Origin: Halorubrum aquaticum | GTDB taxonomy: Archaea > Halobacteriota > Halobacteria > Halobacteriales > Haloferacaceae | Length of the DNA stretch: 64,000 nucleotides | Direction of reading: 5' to 3' | Assembly (NCBI RefSeq): GCF_900113615.1 | Contig: NZ_FOPZ01000007.1 | Coordinates: 62,001-126,000 of the forward strand | Shown: positions 17,365-26,247 of the stretch, piece after piece | Layout of the letters: each line of letters opens with the position of its first letter | Numbering within the stretch: the first letter of the stretch is position 1 | Translations under genes and position numbers: made by a program | Notes under the pieces: model-generated | What the model was told of the DNA's origin: nothing | The model's input: only the letters and a program-made list of their open reading frames with translations | The model's database searches: none

Positions 17365-17973
17365 TCAAAAGGACTCCCAGCCGGAGGGCTGTCCCATGCG
17401 GTCGAGGACCCTGAACTGCCGTTCCTCGCCCTCGACGCGGGTCTCGACGACGAGGTCGAACGGCTCGTACAGCGTGTGGATGACCTGTTCGTCGTGGGCG
17501 GTCGAGCCGACGACGCTCACGAACGGCCACCCCTGCCCGGAGGACTGGGAGGCCATCACCCGGGTGAACTGGTAGATCCGGTCGGGGTCCCAGTACATCA
17601 ACAGCTCCGACAGCGAGTAGACGCCGACCGCCCGCTCGCGCCCGGCCGACGACTCGACCACGTCGGTGAACTTGATCCCGATCTCCGTGAGGTCGCCCGG
17701 CCCGCTCACGTACTTCGTCGTCGGCGTGTCGGCGCGTTTGTCACCCTGTTGGTGGGTGACGCAGTCGACGACGACGAGGTCGTCGCCGTCGTCGCCGACG
17801 AGCCGCTCGTGATCCGCCCGGACCTTCTCGGCGGTCCGACCGGTCGAAACGATCACGGGTGCGTCGGACCACGCCGCGAGCAGTCGATTGAAGAGGTCGT
17901 ACTTCCCGCTCATCGGTGGTCCGCTGACGAGGACGCTGTCGGCGGAGACGACAGCGTCGGGAAGCGGACTCAT
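17365..17973 (-). CDS. RecA/KaiC-superfamily ATPase-like protein with degenerate Walker A
   Basis: Cytoplasmic protein of 202 residues, P-loop fold. VLVSGPPMSGKYDLFN occupies the Walker A position, but the usual Ser/Thr after GK is Tyr. A Walker B-like DDLVVVDCVT is present. The rest resembles the haloarchaeal KaiC/RAD55-like signalling ATPases. ATP binding may be altered. TTTTATCGG lies about 27 bp before the ATG, implying its own leaderless transcript. It is the last of three minus-strand genes beside the chemotaxis genes, so a taxis or signalling role is plausible but unproven. Confidence 0.6.
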   Translation of the reverse strand: MSPLPDAVVSADSVLVSGPPMSGKYDLFNRLLAAWSDAPVIVSTGRTAEKVRADHERLVGDDGDDLVVVDCVTHQQGDKRADTPTTKYVSGPGDLTEIGIKFTDVVESSAGRERAVGVYSLSELLMYWDPDRIYQFTRVMASQSSGQGWPFVSVVGSTAHDEQVIHTLYEPFDLVVETRVEGEERQFRVLDRMGQPSGWESF

Positions 17974-18016
17974 GTCTCACACAACGGGACGACCCCGATA
18001 AAACCCTTCCGAGGGA

Positions 18017-18403
18017 TCACTTTCGGAGGAACCTCGGCAGGTCAAGCGCGGACGGTGGTCCGGTTCGCGGTGATCGGGTGAGCGTCAGTTCGCTGAGAGC
18101 TCCGGGCAGCGCCGCCGGAAGAGGGGGCGTCCGAGGGGTTCCAACGCCGTCGACCAGTTCCTCCCAGACGGCCTCGGGTTCCTCGATCGGTGCCTCGAGC
18201 GCCTTGGTTCGTCCCTCGTCGTAGGCGAGCTCGATCATGCTCCGCTCGTACGCGCCCGGGAACGCCTCGAGGATCCGATCGAGCTCCTCGGGTCGCTCGC
18301 TCCCGCAGCCGGCGGCCACCCCGAGCGCGAACGCCCGGTCGATGGCCGCCTGGCGGGTCAACTCGGTCTCCTCCCAGTCCGTCCCGAACGTCCGGTCGTA
18401 CAT
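18017..18403 (-). CDS. Uncharacterised haloarchaeal protein next to KaiC-like ATPase
   Basis: Soluble, mainly helical protein of 128 residues beginning MYDRTFGTDWEETEL, with a conserved-looking acidic N-terminal domain (about 1-85) and a basic Pro/Leu-rich C terminus. The ATG shares its first base with the last base region of the upstream TGA (TGATG), which favours this start over GTG one codon earlier. It is translationally linked to the KaiC-like ATPase and is probably a partner of it. No motif points to a function. Confidence 0.6.
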   Translation of the reverse strand: MYDRTFGTDWEETELTRQAAIDRAFALGVAAGCGSERPEELDRILEAFPGAYERSMIELAYDEGRTKALEAPIEEPEAVWEELVDGVGTPRTPPLPAALPGALSELTLTRSPRTGPPSALDLPRFLRK

Positions 18404-19098
18404 CACCGGGTCACCGTCGTCGCCGAGCCGACGCGGATGCCCCCGTCGGTGAACTCGACGTCCTGGATGTCGGTGTTCACGTCGGTTCCCCGCATCTTCA
18501 GCACCTGTATCCCGCGGCGCATCCCCTCGTCCTCCAGGTAGTTGTGGAGGAAGACGACGCCGTGTGCGAGGTAGTGCTCCTCGGAGTAGGCACTGGGGTC
18601 GGTCATCTCGGAGATGAGCATCGTCGTCGCGTCCGTCCGCTTCAGCGAGGAGAGCAGCTGGATCATGGTGTCCTCGTCGTCGTCGAGCAGGAACCGCAAC
18701 AGCATCGTGGAGTCGAAGACGACCCGGTCGATGTCGCGGGAGTTGACGAACCCCGTGAGGCGGTTCGTGACGCCCGATCGGTCACGACGCTCGCCCGGAA
18801 GGCCGAAGAACCGCCGGCCATCGGCCGAGAAGGAGTCGAGGAAGGTCACCCGGTCGGTGTCGAGCGCGCGGTCGAACCCGAAGTCGTACCCGCCCATGTC
18901 GCGGCGGATCCCCTCCTTCGTCTCGTGCATGCTGACGTACAGCACGTCGTCCCCGTTTCGGGCGCCCTGGGCCGCGAACTGCGAGCAGAAGGTCGTCTTG
19001 CCGCTGCCGGGAGGACCGCTCACCACGTACAGCCGGTCGGACGGGAACCCCCCGTCGACGAGCTCGTCGAACCCGGGAACCCCGCTGGAGACTCGCAT
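18403..19098 (-). CDS. KaiC/RAD55-like ATPase
   Basis: RecA-fold ATPase of 231 residues. It opens with VSSGVPGFDELVDGGFPSD, the usual KaiC-like lead-in to Walker A, SGPPGSGKTTFCSQFA (about 28-43). Walker B is IDRVVFDST near 130. It is one KaiC domain in length, unlike two-domain clock KaiC. GCTTATCGG lies about 27 bp upstream, so a leaderless start at 19098 fits. Archaeal single KaiC proteins take part in signalling, including archaellum control (ArlH is a relative). Linkage to cheW and the che operon suggests taxis-related signalling. Confidence 0.75.
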   Translation of the reverse strand: MRVSSGVPGFDELVDGGFPSDRLYVVSGPPGSGKTTFCSQFAAQGARNGDDVLYVSMHETKEGIRRDMGGYDFGFDRALDTDRVTFLDSFSADGRRFFGLPGERRDRSGVTNRLTGFVNSRDIDRVVFDSTMLLRFLLDDDEDTMIQLLSSLKRTDATTMLISEMTDPSAYSEEHYLAHGVVFLHNYLEDEGMRRGIQVLKMRGTDVNTDIQDVEFTDGGIRVGSATTVTR

Positions 19099-19201
19099 AC
19101 GTGGACCATCGCGGGCGACCCGATAAGCGTTGGCACCCGTTTTTCAGCGGTGAGAACCCGAGCGGGTCGCGTGAGACCGGCGATCTCGCTACGATCGTCG
19201 C

Positions 19202-19696
19202 CTACGCCTCCGCGGACTCGTCCGCCGACGCGTCGCCTCCCGATCCATCGATCTCGACGTTCGCGTCGGCCGCGACGTCGGGGGCGACCCAGACGACGAA
19301 CCTGTCGTCGGACTTGACGATCCCGTGGACGCCCTCGTCGTCCGCGGTGGTCCCCTCGTCGACGTCCCCGGGGGCGACGTCTCTGACCTGGAAAACCTCG
19401 TCGACGATCCACCCGACCGTGCCGCCCTCGGAGACGCGGTCGTCGTCGAACACGACGATCCGTTCACGGGGGCCCGTCTCCTCGATCGAGAAGAGCGTCT
19501 TCGGGTCGACGATCGTGGTCGTCCGTCCCCGGAGGTCCATCACGCCCTCGACGTGGTCGGGCGAGTTGGGGATCCGCGTGAGCTCGCCGGCGTCGACGAT
19601 CTCGTCGATGACCCCGATGTCCAGACAGTACGTGCCGTCGCCGAGACCGAACTCCAGTACCTTCGTGTGTTCGGCGTCCGCCTCCGTGGCTGGCAT
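19202..19696 (-). CDS. cheW: Chemotaxis coupling protein CheW
   Basis: Adaptor of 164 residues that links transducers to CheA at the membrane. The CheW fold runs from about 11 to 145 with VLEFGLGDGTYCLDIGVIDEI, the receptor/CheA contact region NSPDHVEGVMDLRGR, and TIVDPKTLF; the last 20 residues are an acidic tail. It is divergent from cheB, with a 102-bp intergenic region carrying a perfect palindrome, so cheW and the che operon may be controlled together. Minus-strand ATPase genes lie downstream. Confidence 0.9.
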   Translation of the reverse strand: MPATEADAEHTKVLEFGLGDGTYCLDIGVIDEIVDAGELTRIPNSPDHVEGVMDLRGRTTTIVDPKTLFSIEETGPRERIVVFDDDRVSEGGTVGWIVDEVFQVRDVAPGDVDEGTTADDEGVHGIVKSDDRFVVWVAPDVAADANVEIDGSGGDASADESAEA

Positions 19697-19741
19697 ACCT
19701 CCACTCGTCTCGAGGCGACCAATAACGGTATCCCCTGAATT

Positions 19742-19753
19742 ATCACCGGTGAT
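19742..19753. promoter_or_regulatory. Palindrome between divergent cheW and cheB
   Basis: ATCACCGGTGAT is a perfect 12-bp palindrome in the 102-bp divergent region, about 46 bp from each start codon. It lies between the two predicted TATA elements, so a bound regulator could affect both directions. Confidence 0.5.
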
Positions 19754-19765
19754 TACTGGGTCCGT

Positions 19766-19775
19766 GGGTTTATGC
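19766..19775 (+). promoter_or_regulatory. Candidate TATA element for cheB operon
   Basis: GGTTTATGCT is centred about 28 bp before the ATG at 19799, consistent with a leaderless cheB transcript. It supports ATG 19799 over ATG 19772, which lies inside the element. Confidence 0.45.
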
Positions 19776-19798
19776 TCGCTCTGGGACCGGTTTCGCAC

Positions 19799-20884
19799 AT
19801 GAGTAGGACGACGGATCGGCGTGGCGGCCGGAGCGACGCCCCCCGAGTGGTCGTCGTCGACGACTCGCCGTTCATGCGCGGGTTGATCGGGGACGTTCTG
19901 ACCGATGCGGGGGTGGCCGTCGTCGGCGAGGCGGGCGACGGCGAGGAGGCGCTGTCGGTGGTGGCCGAGACCCGACCGGACGTGGTGACGATGGACGTCG
20001 AGATGCCCGGAATGGGCGGGCTCGAGGCCGTCGAACGGCTGATGGCGGAGACGCCGACGCCCGTGTTGATGCTGTCGGCACACACCGCGGAGGGGGCCGA
20101 CGTGACCTTCGAGGCGCTCGAGCGCGGCGCGGTCGACTTCTTCTCGAAACCCGGCGGCGAGGTGTCGACCGGCGTCTCGAGGGAGGCCGACCGGCTCGTC
20201 GCGGCGGTTCGCTCGGTCGCCGACGCAGACCTCGAGGCGGCGACGCGGGACCGGAAGCCCCGGACCGAGTCCGCCACGGGCTCGGCGTCGGCAGTCGACC
20301 TCGAGGAACCGTTGACCGCCGTCATCGGCGCGTCGACCGGCGGCCCGAAGGCCGTCGAGCGGGTGCTCTCCGCGCTCCCGATGGCCGACTGTCGAGTGCT
20401 CGTCGTCCAGCACATGCCCGAGGCGTTCACGCCGCGGTTCGCGGAACGGCTCGACGCGGCCTCCGCGTACGACGTGCGGGAGGCGACGGACGGCGCGCGG
20501 ATCGGGGCCGGCGAGGCGCTCGTCGCGCCCGGCGGCAGACACATGCGGGTCGGGAGCTATCGGGCGGGTCGCCTACGCGTGAAACTCGTCGACGACGACG
20601 ATCTCGACGACGAGGCGTCGGTGACGCCGGCGGTCGACGTGACGATGCGGTCGGCCGCGGGAACGGTCTCGGACCCGCTCGTCGGCGTGATCCTCACTGG
20701 CATGGGAGACGACGGGTCCACGGGGATCCGGGCGATGGCCGACGCGGGCGCACGAACGGTCGCCCAGAGCGAGGGGACCTGCGTCGTCTACGGGATGCCG
20801 AAACGCGCCGTCGGGACCGGGGCGGTCGACGCGGTGTGTGACCTCGACGACGTCGCCGGCACGATCCTCGGAGGTGAGGCCTGA
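19799..20884 (+). CDS. cheB: Chemotaxis methylesterase CheB
   Basis: Receiver plus methylesterase of 361 residues that demethylates or deamidates transducer glutamates. In the receiver, D21/D22 form the acidic pocket, D66 in VTMDVEMPGMGG is the phosphoacceptor, and K118 lies in FFSKPGG. The catalytic domain has the Ser nucleophile in GASTGGPKAVE (S179), QHMPEAFTPRFAERL with the His, and the Asp in GMGDDGSTGI. First gene of a five-gene operon; its TGA shares one base with the cheA ATG. Confidence 0.95.
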   Translation: MSRTTDRRGGRSDAPRVVVVDDSPFMRGLIGDVLTDAGVAVVGEAGDGEEALSVVAETRPDVVTMDVEMPGMGGLEAVERLMAETPTPVLMLSAHTAEGADVTFEALERGAVDFFSKPGGEVSTGVSREADRLVAAVRSVADADLEAATRDRKPRTESATGSASAVDLEEPLTAVIGASTGGPKAVERVLSALPMADCRVLVVQHMPEAFTPRFAERLDAASAYDVREATDGARIGAGEALVAPGGRHMRVGSYRAGRLRVKLVDDDDLDDEASVTPAVDVTMRSAAGTVSDPLVGVILTGMGDDGSTGIRAMADAGARTVAQSEGTCVVYGMPKRAVGTGAVDAVCDLDDVAGTILGGEA

Positions 20885-23175
20885 TGGATTCACACCGCGC
20901 CGCGTTCGTCGCGGAGGCCGAAGACGGGATCACCGACCTCAACAACGCGCTGCTCGCGCTCGAGGCGGACCCCGGAGACGACGCGGCGATGGACGACGTG
21001 TTCCGGGTCGCACACACCCTAAAGGGGAACGCCGCCGCGATGGGGTACGAGGACGTCTCCTCGTTCGGCCACGCTCTCGAGGACCTCCTCGACGCGGTCC
21101 GCGGCGGCGAGCGGGAGGTCACGCCCGAGCTGATGGACCTGCTCTTCGAGGGGGTCGACACCGTCGAGGCGATGGTCGCGGAGATCGAGGAGACCGGCGA
21201 GGTGTCGACGGACCCCTCCGACCTCGAATCGCGGCTCCGGGCCGTCGAGGAGCACGGGACCGTCGATCCCGGCGCGGACGGAGACGACGACGAGAACGTC
21301 GACGCTGGCGCCGCGGACGTCGAGATCGACGACGGCGCGGACGCACCCGAGAACGGCGACGACGAGGACGCCGCCGGGAACGACGGGAGCGAGGACGACG
21401 GCGGCGAGTCCGACGACGTCGACGCCGGCGTCGACGTCCCGGAACCGCCGGCCGCGGCGGCCGGGTTCGAGGACGCGGTCTACGCCGAGGTGACGGTGGG
21501 CGAGACGGCGATGCCGGGCGTCGACGCGGCGCTCGTGCTTCAGGCTCTCGAGGAGAACTTCGAGGAGTACGCCACCCGGCCGGACGCGGAGGCGCTGGAG
21601 GAGGGAGAGTACGAGGAGGCCTTCGACGCCTTCGTCGCCGACGCCGAGCCGGCGGTCGTCGCGGAGGGTCTCGAGGCGCTCACGCAGGTGACGGCGGTAC
21701 GGACCGCGCTCGTGGCGGACGGCCTCGGTGCGGACCCGGATGGGGGATCCGGAGCCGACGCTACCGCCGCCGACGCCACCGGCGTCGATGCGGACGCAAC
21801 CGCCGCCATCGACGTCGAAGACGTGGACGGCGGCGCCGAACCCGACGACGGCGACGACGCCGATTCGGAGGCCGACGGATCGACCGACCGGGAGGAGATC
21901 AAGTCGATCCGGGTCGACGTCGACCAGGTCGACGAGCTGTACGGGTTGGTCGAACAGCTCGTGACGAGCCGGATCAAGCTCCGGCGGGAGCTGGAGGGAA
22001 CCGGAACGGAGCCGGACACCCTCGACGAGCTCGACAAGCTCGCGTCCAGCCTTCAGGACACCGCGATGGACATGCGGCTCATCCCGTTCTCGCAGGTCTC
22101 CGACTCGTTCCCCCGGCTGGTCCGGGACATCGCTCGCGACCTCGACAAGCGGGTGAAGTTCGACATCGAGGGCGACGACGTCGAACTCGACCGGACGATC
22201 CTCACGGAGATGCGGGACCCGCTCGTCCACGTGTTGCGGAACGCGGTCGACCACGGGATCGAACCCCCCGAGGAGCGCGAGGCCGCCGGAAAGGAGCCCG
22301 TGGGGAGCGTCGAACTCACGGCGGAGCGCGAGCGCGACCACGTGGTCATCGAGGTCGCCGACGACGGCGCCGGTCTCGACGCGGACCGCCTCCGCGACAA
22401 GGCGGTCGAGGAGGGCGTCGAGGACCGCGAGACCGTGGAGGCGATGACCGACGGGGAGGCGTACGACCTGGTCTTCCACCCGGGATTCTCGACTGCCGAG
22501 GAGGTCACCGACGTCTCCGGTCGCGGCGTCGGGATGGACGTGGTGCGGACGACCGCCCGCGACCTCGACGGCTCAGTCTCGGTCGACAGCGAGCCCGGCG
22601 AGGGGACGACGGTGCGCTTCCGCCTCCCGGTCACCGTCGCCATCGTGAAGGTGATGTTCGTCGACGTGGGCGGCACGGAGTACGGGATCCCGATCAAGTC
22701 GATCGCGGAGGTCTCCCGCGCCGATGACGTGGAAACGGTCCACGGCGACGAGGTGGTCCGTCACGAGGACGACCTCTACTCGGTCATCCGGCTCGAGGAG
22801 CGGCTCGCCGCCGCCGACGAAGACGGAACGGCCGGGACCGGAGACGGAACCGCCGACCCCGGAGACGGAACGGCCGGCCCGACGGACGCCGCGGCGACGG
22901 ACGGGGGAGCCGTCGAGGCCGGTGCCGAAACGGGCACCACTGGAAACGACGTCCCGGCCGCGAGCGCCGCCGGGACGGCCGCCGGCGAGGGGATGCTCGT
23001 CCGGATCCGCGAGGAGACCCGGAAGGTGGCGCTCCACTGTGACGGCGTGTTGGACCAGGAGGAGGTCGTCGTGAAGCCGCTCGACGGTCCGCTGTCCGGG
23101 ACTCCCGGGCTCAGCGGGACCGCCGTGCTCGGCGACGGCGACGTCGTGGCCGTCCTCGACGTGGTGAGCCTATGA
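20884..23175 (+). CDS. cheA: Chemotaxis histidine kinase CheA
   Basis: Kinase of 763 residues that phosphorylates CheY and CheB. P1 carries phospho-His H44 in RVAHTLKGNAAAMG. An acidic linker (about 125-195) precedes a P2-like response-regulator docking domain (about 197-282), then another acidic linker, the P3 dimerisation helices (about 339-390), the ATPase with N-box HVLRNAVDHGIEPP and G-boxes VADDGAGLD and GRGVGMDVVRT, and a C-terminal CheW-like P5. P5 is split by an Ala/Gly/Thr/Asp-rich low-complexity insert of about 55 residues near 640-700. Its ATG overlaps the cheB stop by one base and its TGA overlaps cheR by 4 nt. Confidence 0.95.
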   Translation: MDSHRAAFVAEAEDGITDLNNALLALEADPGDDAAMDDVFRVAHTLKGNAAAMGYEDVSSFGHALEDLLDAVRGGEREVTPELMDLLFEGVDTVEAMVAEIEETGEVSTDPSDLESRLRAVEEHGTVDPGADGDDDENVDAGAADVEIDDGADAPENGDDEDAAGNDGSEDDGGESDDVDAGVDVPEPPAAAAGFEDAVYAEVTVGETAMPGVDAALVLQALEENFEEYATRPDAEALEEGEYEEAFDAFVADAEPAVVAEGLEALTQVTAVRTALVADGLGADPDGGSGADATAADATGVDADATAAIDVEDVDGGAEPDDGDDADSEADGSTDREEIKSIRVDVDQVDELYGLVEQLVTSRIKLRRELEGTGTEPDTLDELDKLASSLQDTAMDMRLIPFSQVSDSFPRLVRDIARDLDKRVKFDIEGDDVELDRTILTEMRDPLVHVLRNAVDHGIEPPEEREAAGKEPVGSVELTAERERDHVVIEVADDGAGLDADRLRDKAVEEGVEDRETVEAMTDGEAYDLVFHPGFSTAEEVTDVSGRGVGMDVVRTTARDLDGSVSVDSEPGEGTTVRFRLPVTVAIVKVMFVDVGGTEYGIPIKSIAEVSRADDVETVHGDEVVRHEDDLYSVIRLEERLAAADEDGTAGTGDGTADPGDGTAGPTDAAATDGGAVEAGAETGTTGNDVPAASAAGTAAGEGMLVRIREETRKVALHCDGVLDQEEVVVKPLDGPLSGTPGLSGTAVLGDGDVVAVLDVVSL

Positions 23176-23975
23176 CCGGCGACACGGCCTTCGAGGGGGT
23201 GCTCGAACAGATCGACGACTCAGTGCCGTTCGAGCCCGGCTACTACAACGAGTCGTACCTCGACAGACGGATCACCGCCCGGATGCGCCGGCGAGGGACT
23301 GAGTCCCACCGCGAGTATCGACGGCTGCTCCGCGAGGAGCACGACGAACGCGAGGCGCTCATGGACGCGCTCACGATCAACGTGACGGAGTTCTTCCGGA
23401 ACCCCGAGATGTGGGAGGTTCTCCGGGACGTGTTGCGCGAGTTCACCGACGAGAAGCGACGAGTTCGCGTCTGGTCGGCCCCCTGTGCGGACGGCCGGGA
23501 GGCGTACTCGCTCGCGATGCTCGCGTGTGACGACGACGCGATAGACGAGTCCCGCCTCGAGGTGCTCGGCTCGGACATCAGCGAGGAGGCACTGGACCAC
23601 GCTCGCAACGGCGTGTACCACACGACGCGGACGACGGACATCGCCGAGGAGCTCGAGCCGCTCTCGGATCCGGACCGCTACGTCGACCGCGAGGAGGACG
23701 CGTTTCGCGTCCGCGACGCGTCCCGGCGGCTCGTGACGTTCGACACCCACGACCTGATCAGTGACGGGTCGAGGGGCCCCTTCGACGTGGTGTTGTGTCG
23801 GAACCTCCTCATCTACATCGACGCGGACCACAAGGGGTCGCTCTTCGACACCCTCGAGGCGTCGCTCGCGGCGGGCGGCGCCCTCGTCGTCGGCATGACC
23901 GAGAGCGTCCCGCCGGACCGCAGCGACGGGTACGAACCGATCGACAAGCGACGACGGGTGTTTCGGAGGCGCTGA
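23172..23975 (+). CDS. cheR: Chemotaxis methyltransferase CheR
   Basis: SAM-dependent glutamate methyltransferase of 267 residues acting on transducers, opposing CheB. The N-terminal helical domain has YYNESYLDRRITARMRRRG; INVTEFFRNPEMWE is the family signature; the SAM-binding loop reads WSAPCADGREAYSLAML, slightly different from the usual CSTGEEPYSLAM; VLCRNLLIYID follows near 212. It overlaps cheA by 4 nt and shares one base with the next start (TGATG), so expression is coupled. Confidence 0.93.
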   Translation: MTGDTAFEGVLEQIDDSVPFEPGYYNESYLDRRITARMRRRGTESHREYRRLLREEHDEREALMDALTINVTEFFRNPEMWEVLRDVLREFTDEKRRVRVWSAPCADGREAYSLAMLACDDDAIDESRLEVLGSDISEEALDHARNGVYHTTRTTDIAEELEPLSDPDRYVDREEDAFRVRDASRRLVTFDTHDLISDGSRGPFDVVLCRNLLIYIDADHKGSLFDTLEASLAAGGALVVGMTESVPPDRSDGYEPIDKRRRVFRRR

Positions 23976-25183
23976 TGTCGCTGTACCAGCACGCTCGCGA
24001 GGGGAACGTCGACCGACTCAGGGACGCGCTGGGGAGTGACAGCACCGCGGTCCGGAAGCGTGCGGTCGAGTTCCTCGGCGAGCTCGCCGACGAGGACGAC
24101 CAGGCGACGATCGACGGGCTCCTGCGCGCGGCGACGAACGACGAGGACGCGGGCGTTCGCGGGGCCGCCGTCGACGCTCTCGACGAGATCGGACAGGAGG
24201 CGCTCGAACAGCTCCTCGCGGAGCTCACCGGTGGGTCCGGATCGGAGGCCGAGTGGGTCACCGCCCGGAAGTTCGCCCGGGCACTCGAGGCCGACCGCGC
24301 CGAGTTGCGGATCGCGGCGGCGAACGCGCTCGCCCGTCTCGACGAACCGAGCGCGCTGCCCGCGATCGTCGGTGCGCTCTCGGACCCGGACCCGCGGGTA
24401 CGGCTCAGGGCGTGTCACGCCTGCGGGACGTTCGCCGACTCGCGGGCGGTTCCCGGACTGGTCGAGCGGCTCGACGACGAACCGCGCGTCCGGCGGGCGG
24501 CCGCGAACGCGCTGGGGGCCGTCGGGACCGACCGCGCGCTCGACCCCCTCATCGACCTGCTCGAGGACCCGGACGAATCGCTCCGTCGGATCGCCGCCGG
24601 CGCGCTCGGGAACGCGAGCAACCCGAAGCCGGTGGAACCGCTCGCTCGCGCGCTCGGCGACGAGAGCGCGATCGTCAGGAACGCGGCGGTGTACTCGGTC
24701 ATCGAACTGCTCTCGAACGTGCCGACCGAACACAGCCACACGGTCCGTGACCGCGTGGTCTCGGAGCTGAAGGCGGCCGACGACGCCACGGTCGTCGAGC
24801 CCCTCGTCGAGATCCTCACCGAGGGCAAACAGAGCCGACAGCGCCGGAACGCGGCGTGGATCCTCGGACGCGTCGCCGATCCGGCCTCCGAGCCGGCCGT
24901 CGAAGCGCTCGCGGACGCGCTCGACGACGACGACTCCCAGACGGCCCAGTTCGCAGCGACGAGTCTCACGAACCTCGGCGGACCGGTCGTCGAGGACCGG
25001 TTGCTCGACCGTCTCGGCACCGAACATCCCGATGACGTCCGCGCGAAGGCGGTGTTCGTGCTCGGACAGGTCGGCGGGCAGGAGACGCTGAACCGGCTCG
25101 AGGACCTGACCGACGACGAGAGCTCCGCGGTCCGCAAGCGGGTGTTCTCGGCGGTCTCGAAGCTCCGGGCGGGGGGTGTCTAA
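23975..25183 (+). CDS. HEAT-repeat (PBS-lyase-type) protein of the che operon
   Basis: Protein of 402 residues made almost wholly of about 11 to 12 HEAT-like repeats of roughly 31 residues; a typical unit is AVRKRAVEFLGELAD. Such solenoids are protein-binding scaffolds and are not phycobilin lyases here. It starts at ATG 23975 overlapping the cheR stop by one base, and cheF begins on the next base after its TAA. The homologous gene OE2401F of Halobacterium sits beside cheF and was reported to take part in linking the Che proteins to the archaellum; that parallel is recalled knowledge. Confidence 0.85.
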   Translation: MSLYQHAREGNVDRLRDALGSDSTAVRKRAVEFLGELADEDDQATIDGLLRAATNDEDAGVRGAAVDALDEIGQEALEQLLAELTGGSGSEAEWVTARKFARALEADRAELRIAAANALARLDEPSALPAIVGALSDPDPRVRLRACHACGTFADSRAVPGLVERLDDEPRVRRAAANALGAVGTDRALDPLIDLLEDPDESLRRIAAGALGNASNPKPVEPLARALGDESAIVRNAAVYSVIELLSNVPTEHSHTVRDRVVSELKAADDATVVEPLVEILTEGKQSRQRRNAAWILGRVADPASEPAVEALADALDDDDSQTAQFAATSLTNLGGPVVEDRLLDRLGTEHPDDVRAKAVFVLGQVGGQETLNRLEDLTDDESSAVRKRVFSAVSKLRAGGV

Positions 25184-26056
25184 ATGCCGACCGGCGACGG
25201 CGAGTACAAGGTCACGGACACGCAGGCCCGGTTCGCGGTCGCCGTCCGCGAGGGGAGAGCGATCAACGACGTCTCCTGGACGCCCGGTCGTGTTCTGTTG
25301 TCGAACCGGCGGCTGATACTCGCGAGCAACGACGGGAAGCGAACGGTTCCGCTCTCGCGGCTTCAGGGACTGGGCGGTCGTCACGACGCCAACCAGTCGA
25401 TCGCCCGCGTCTCCAACTACGTGAGCTTCGACCTCGGCGAGCAGGTGTTGTTAGTCGCCGCGGCCGAACACGAGTCGTTCGAGCGCGACGTATACCGTGC
25501 GCTGCTCGACCAGCGCACGCTGATGGCGAAACACCCGGCCGTCGAGGGCGGCGTCGTTCAGGACACGGGGTGGGAACAGGCCCGCGTGAAGATCGACGAG
25601 AACGGCCTCGGTGCGGCCCTCGAGGGCGGTGCGTTCGTCGAGTTCGACCTCGACGACATCAGCGGGCTCGATGCCGCGAAACGAACCGTCGACGGCGAGA
25701 AGAAACCCGTGATCGAGGTGTCACACACCGACGACGAGGACACGAGCATCGAGACCCATCTCGCCGGGACGCCACGCCGGATGCGATTCGTCGAGTCGTG
25801 GCTCCGGAAGGGCGAGGAGCGGAGCTCGACGAACGTCGACCTATCCAGCCGGGATCGGGAGGTGTTGATGGCGCTGTACTCGGGCGTCTCGCCGTTCGAG
25901 ATCCCCGCGTTCCTGGGCAGCGACGTCGACGAGGTCGAGGAGACGTTCGAGCGGCTGATCGAACTGGAGGTCGTCGAGGAAGTGCGGGTTCGCCGCGAGG
26001 TGGCGCTCAACTCCCGCGGGCGCAACATCGCGAGCGAGGCGATGAACGAGCAGTGA
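25184..26056 (+). CDS. cheF: Archaeal taxis protein CheF (DUF439)
   Basis: Archaea-specific protein of 290 residues that connects phospho-CheY to the archaellum motor (established for Halobacterium CheF1). It shows the DUF439 pattern: an N-terminal beta-rich domain with TPGRVLLSNRRLILASN, a middle duplicated domain, and a C-terminal winged-helix-like region with LSSRDREVLMALYSGVSPFE. It is the last gene of the che operon and adjoins the HEAT gene without any spacer. The archaellum genes themselves are not in this window. Confidence 0.9.
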   Translation: MPTGDGEYKVTDTQARFAVAVREGRAINDVSWTPGRVLLSNRRLILASNDGKRTVPLSRLQGLGGRHDANQSIARVSNYVSFDLGEQVLLVAAAEHESFERDVYRALLDQRTLMAKHPAVEGGVVQDTGWEQARVKIDENGLGAALEGGAFVEFDLDDISGLDAAKRTVDGEKKPVIEVSHTDDEDTSIETHLAGTPRRMRFVESWLRKGEERSSTNVDLSSRDREVLMALYSGVSPFEIPAFLGSDVDEVEETFERLIELEVVEEVRVRREVALNSRGRNIASEAMNEQ

Positions 26057-26247
26057 GTCGGTGGGGGTGGCGGACAGCCGGCTGGACCGCTCCCGACCGG
26101 GTCGCCGGACACCCGCCTCGCCCGGTTCGGGGCCTGAGTCAACGCACGGGACGGTTGGCCGCGGCATCGGCCTTGAATCGTCGGATCCCTCACTTCCGTG
26201 TCAGTCCCGCGAACCACGCTTAAGTCGTCGCCCCTCGAGGTTCCGAC

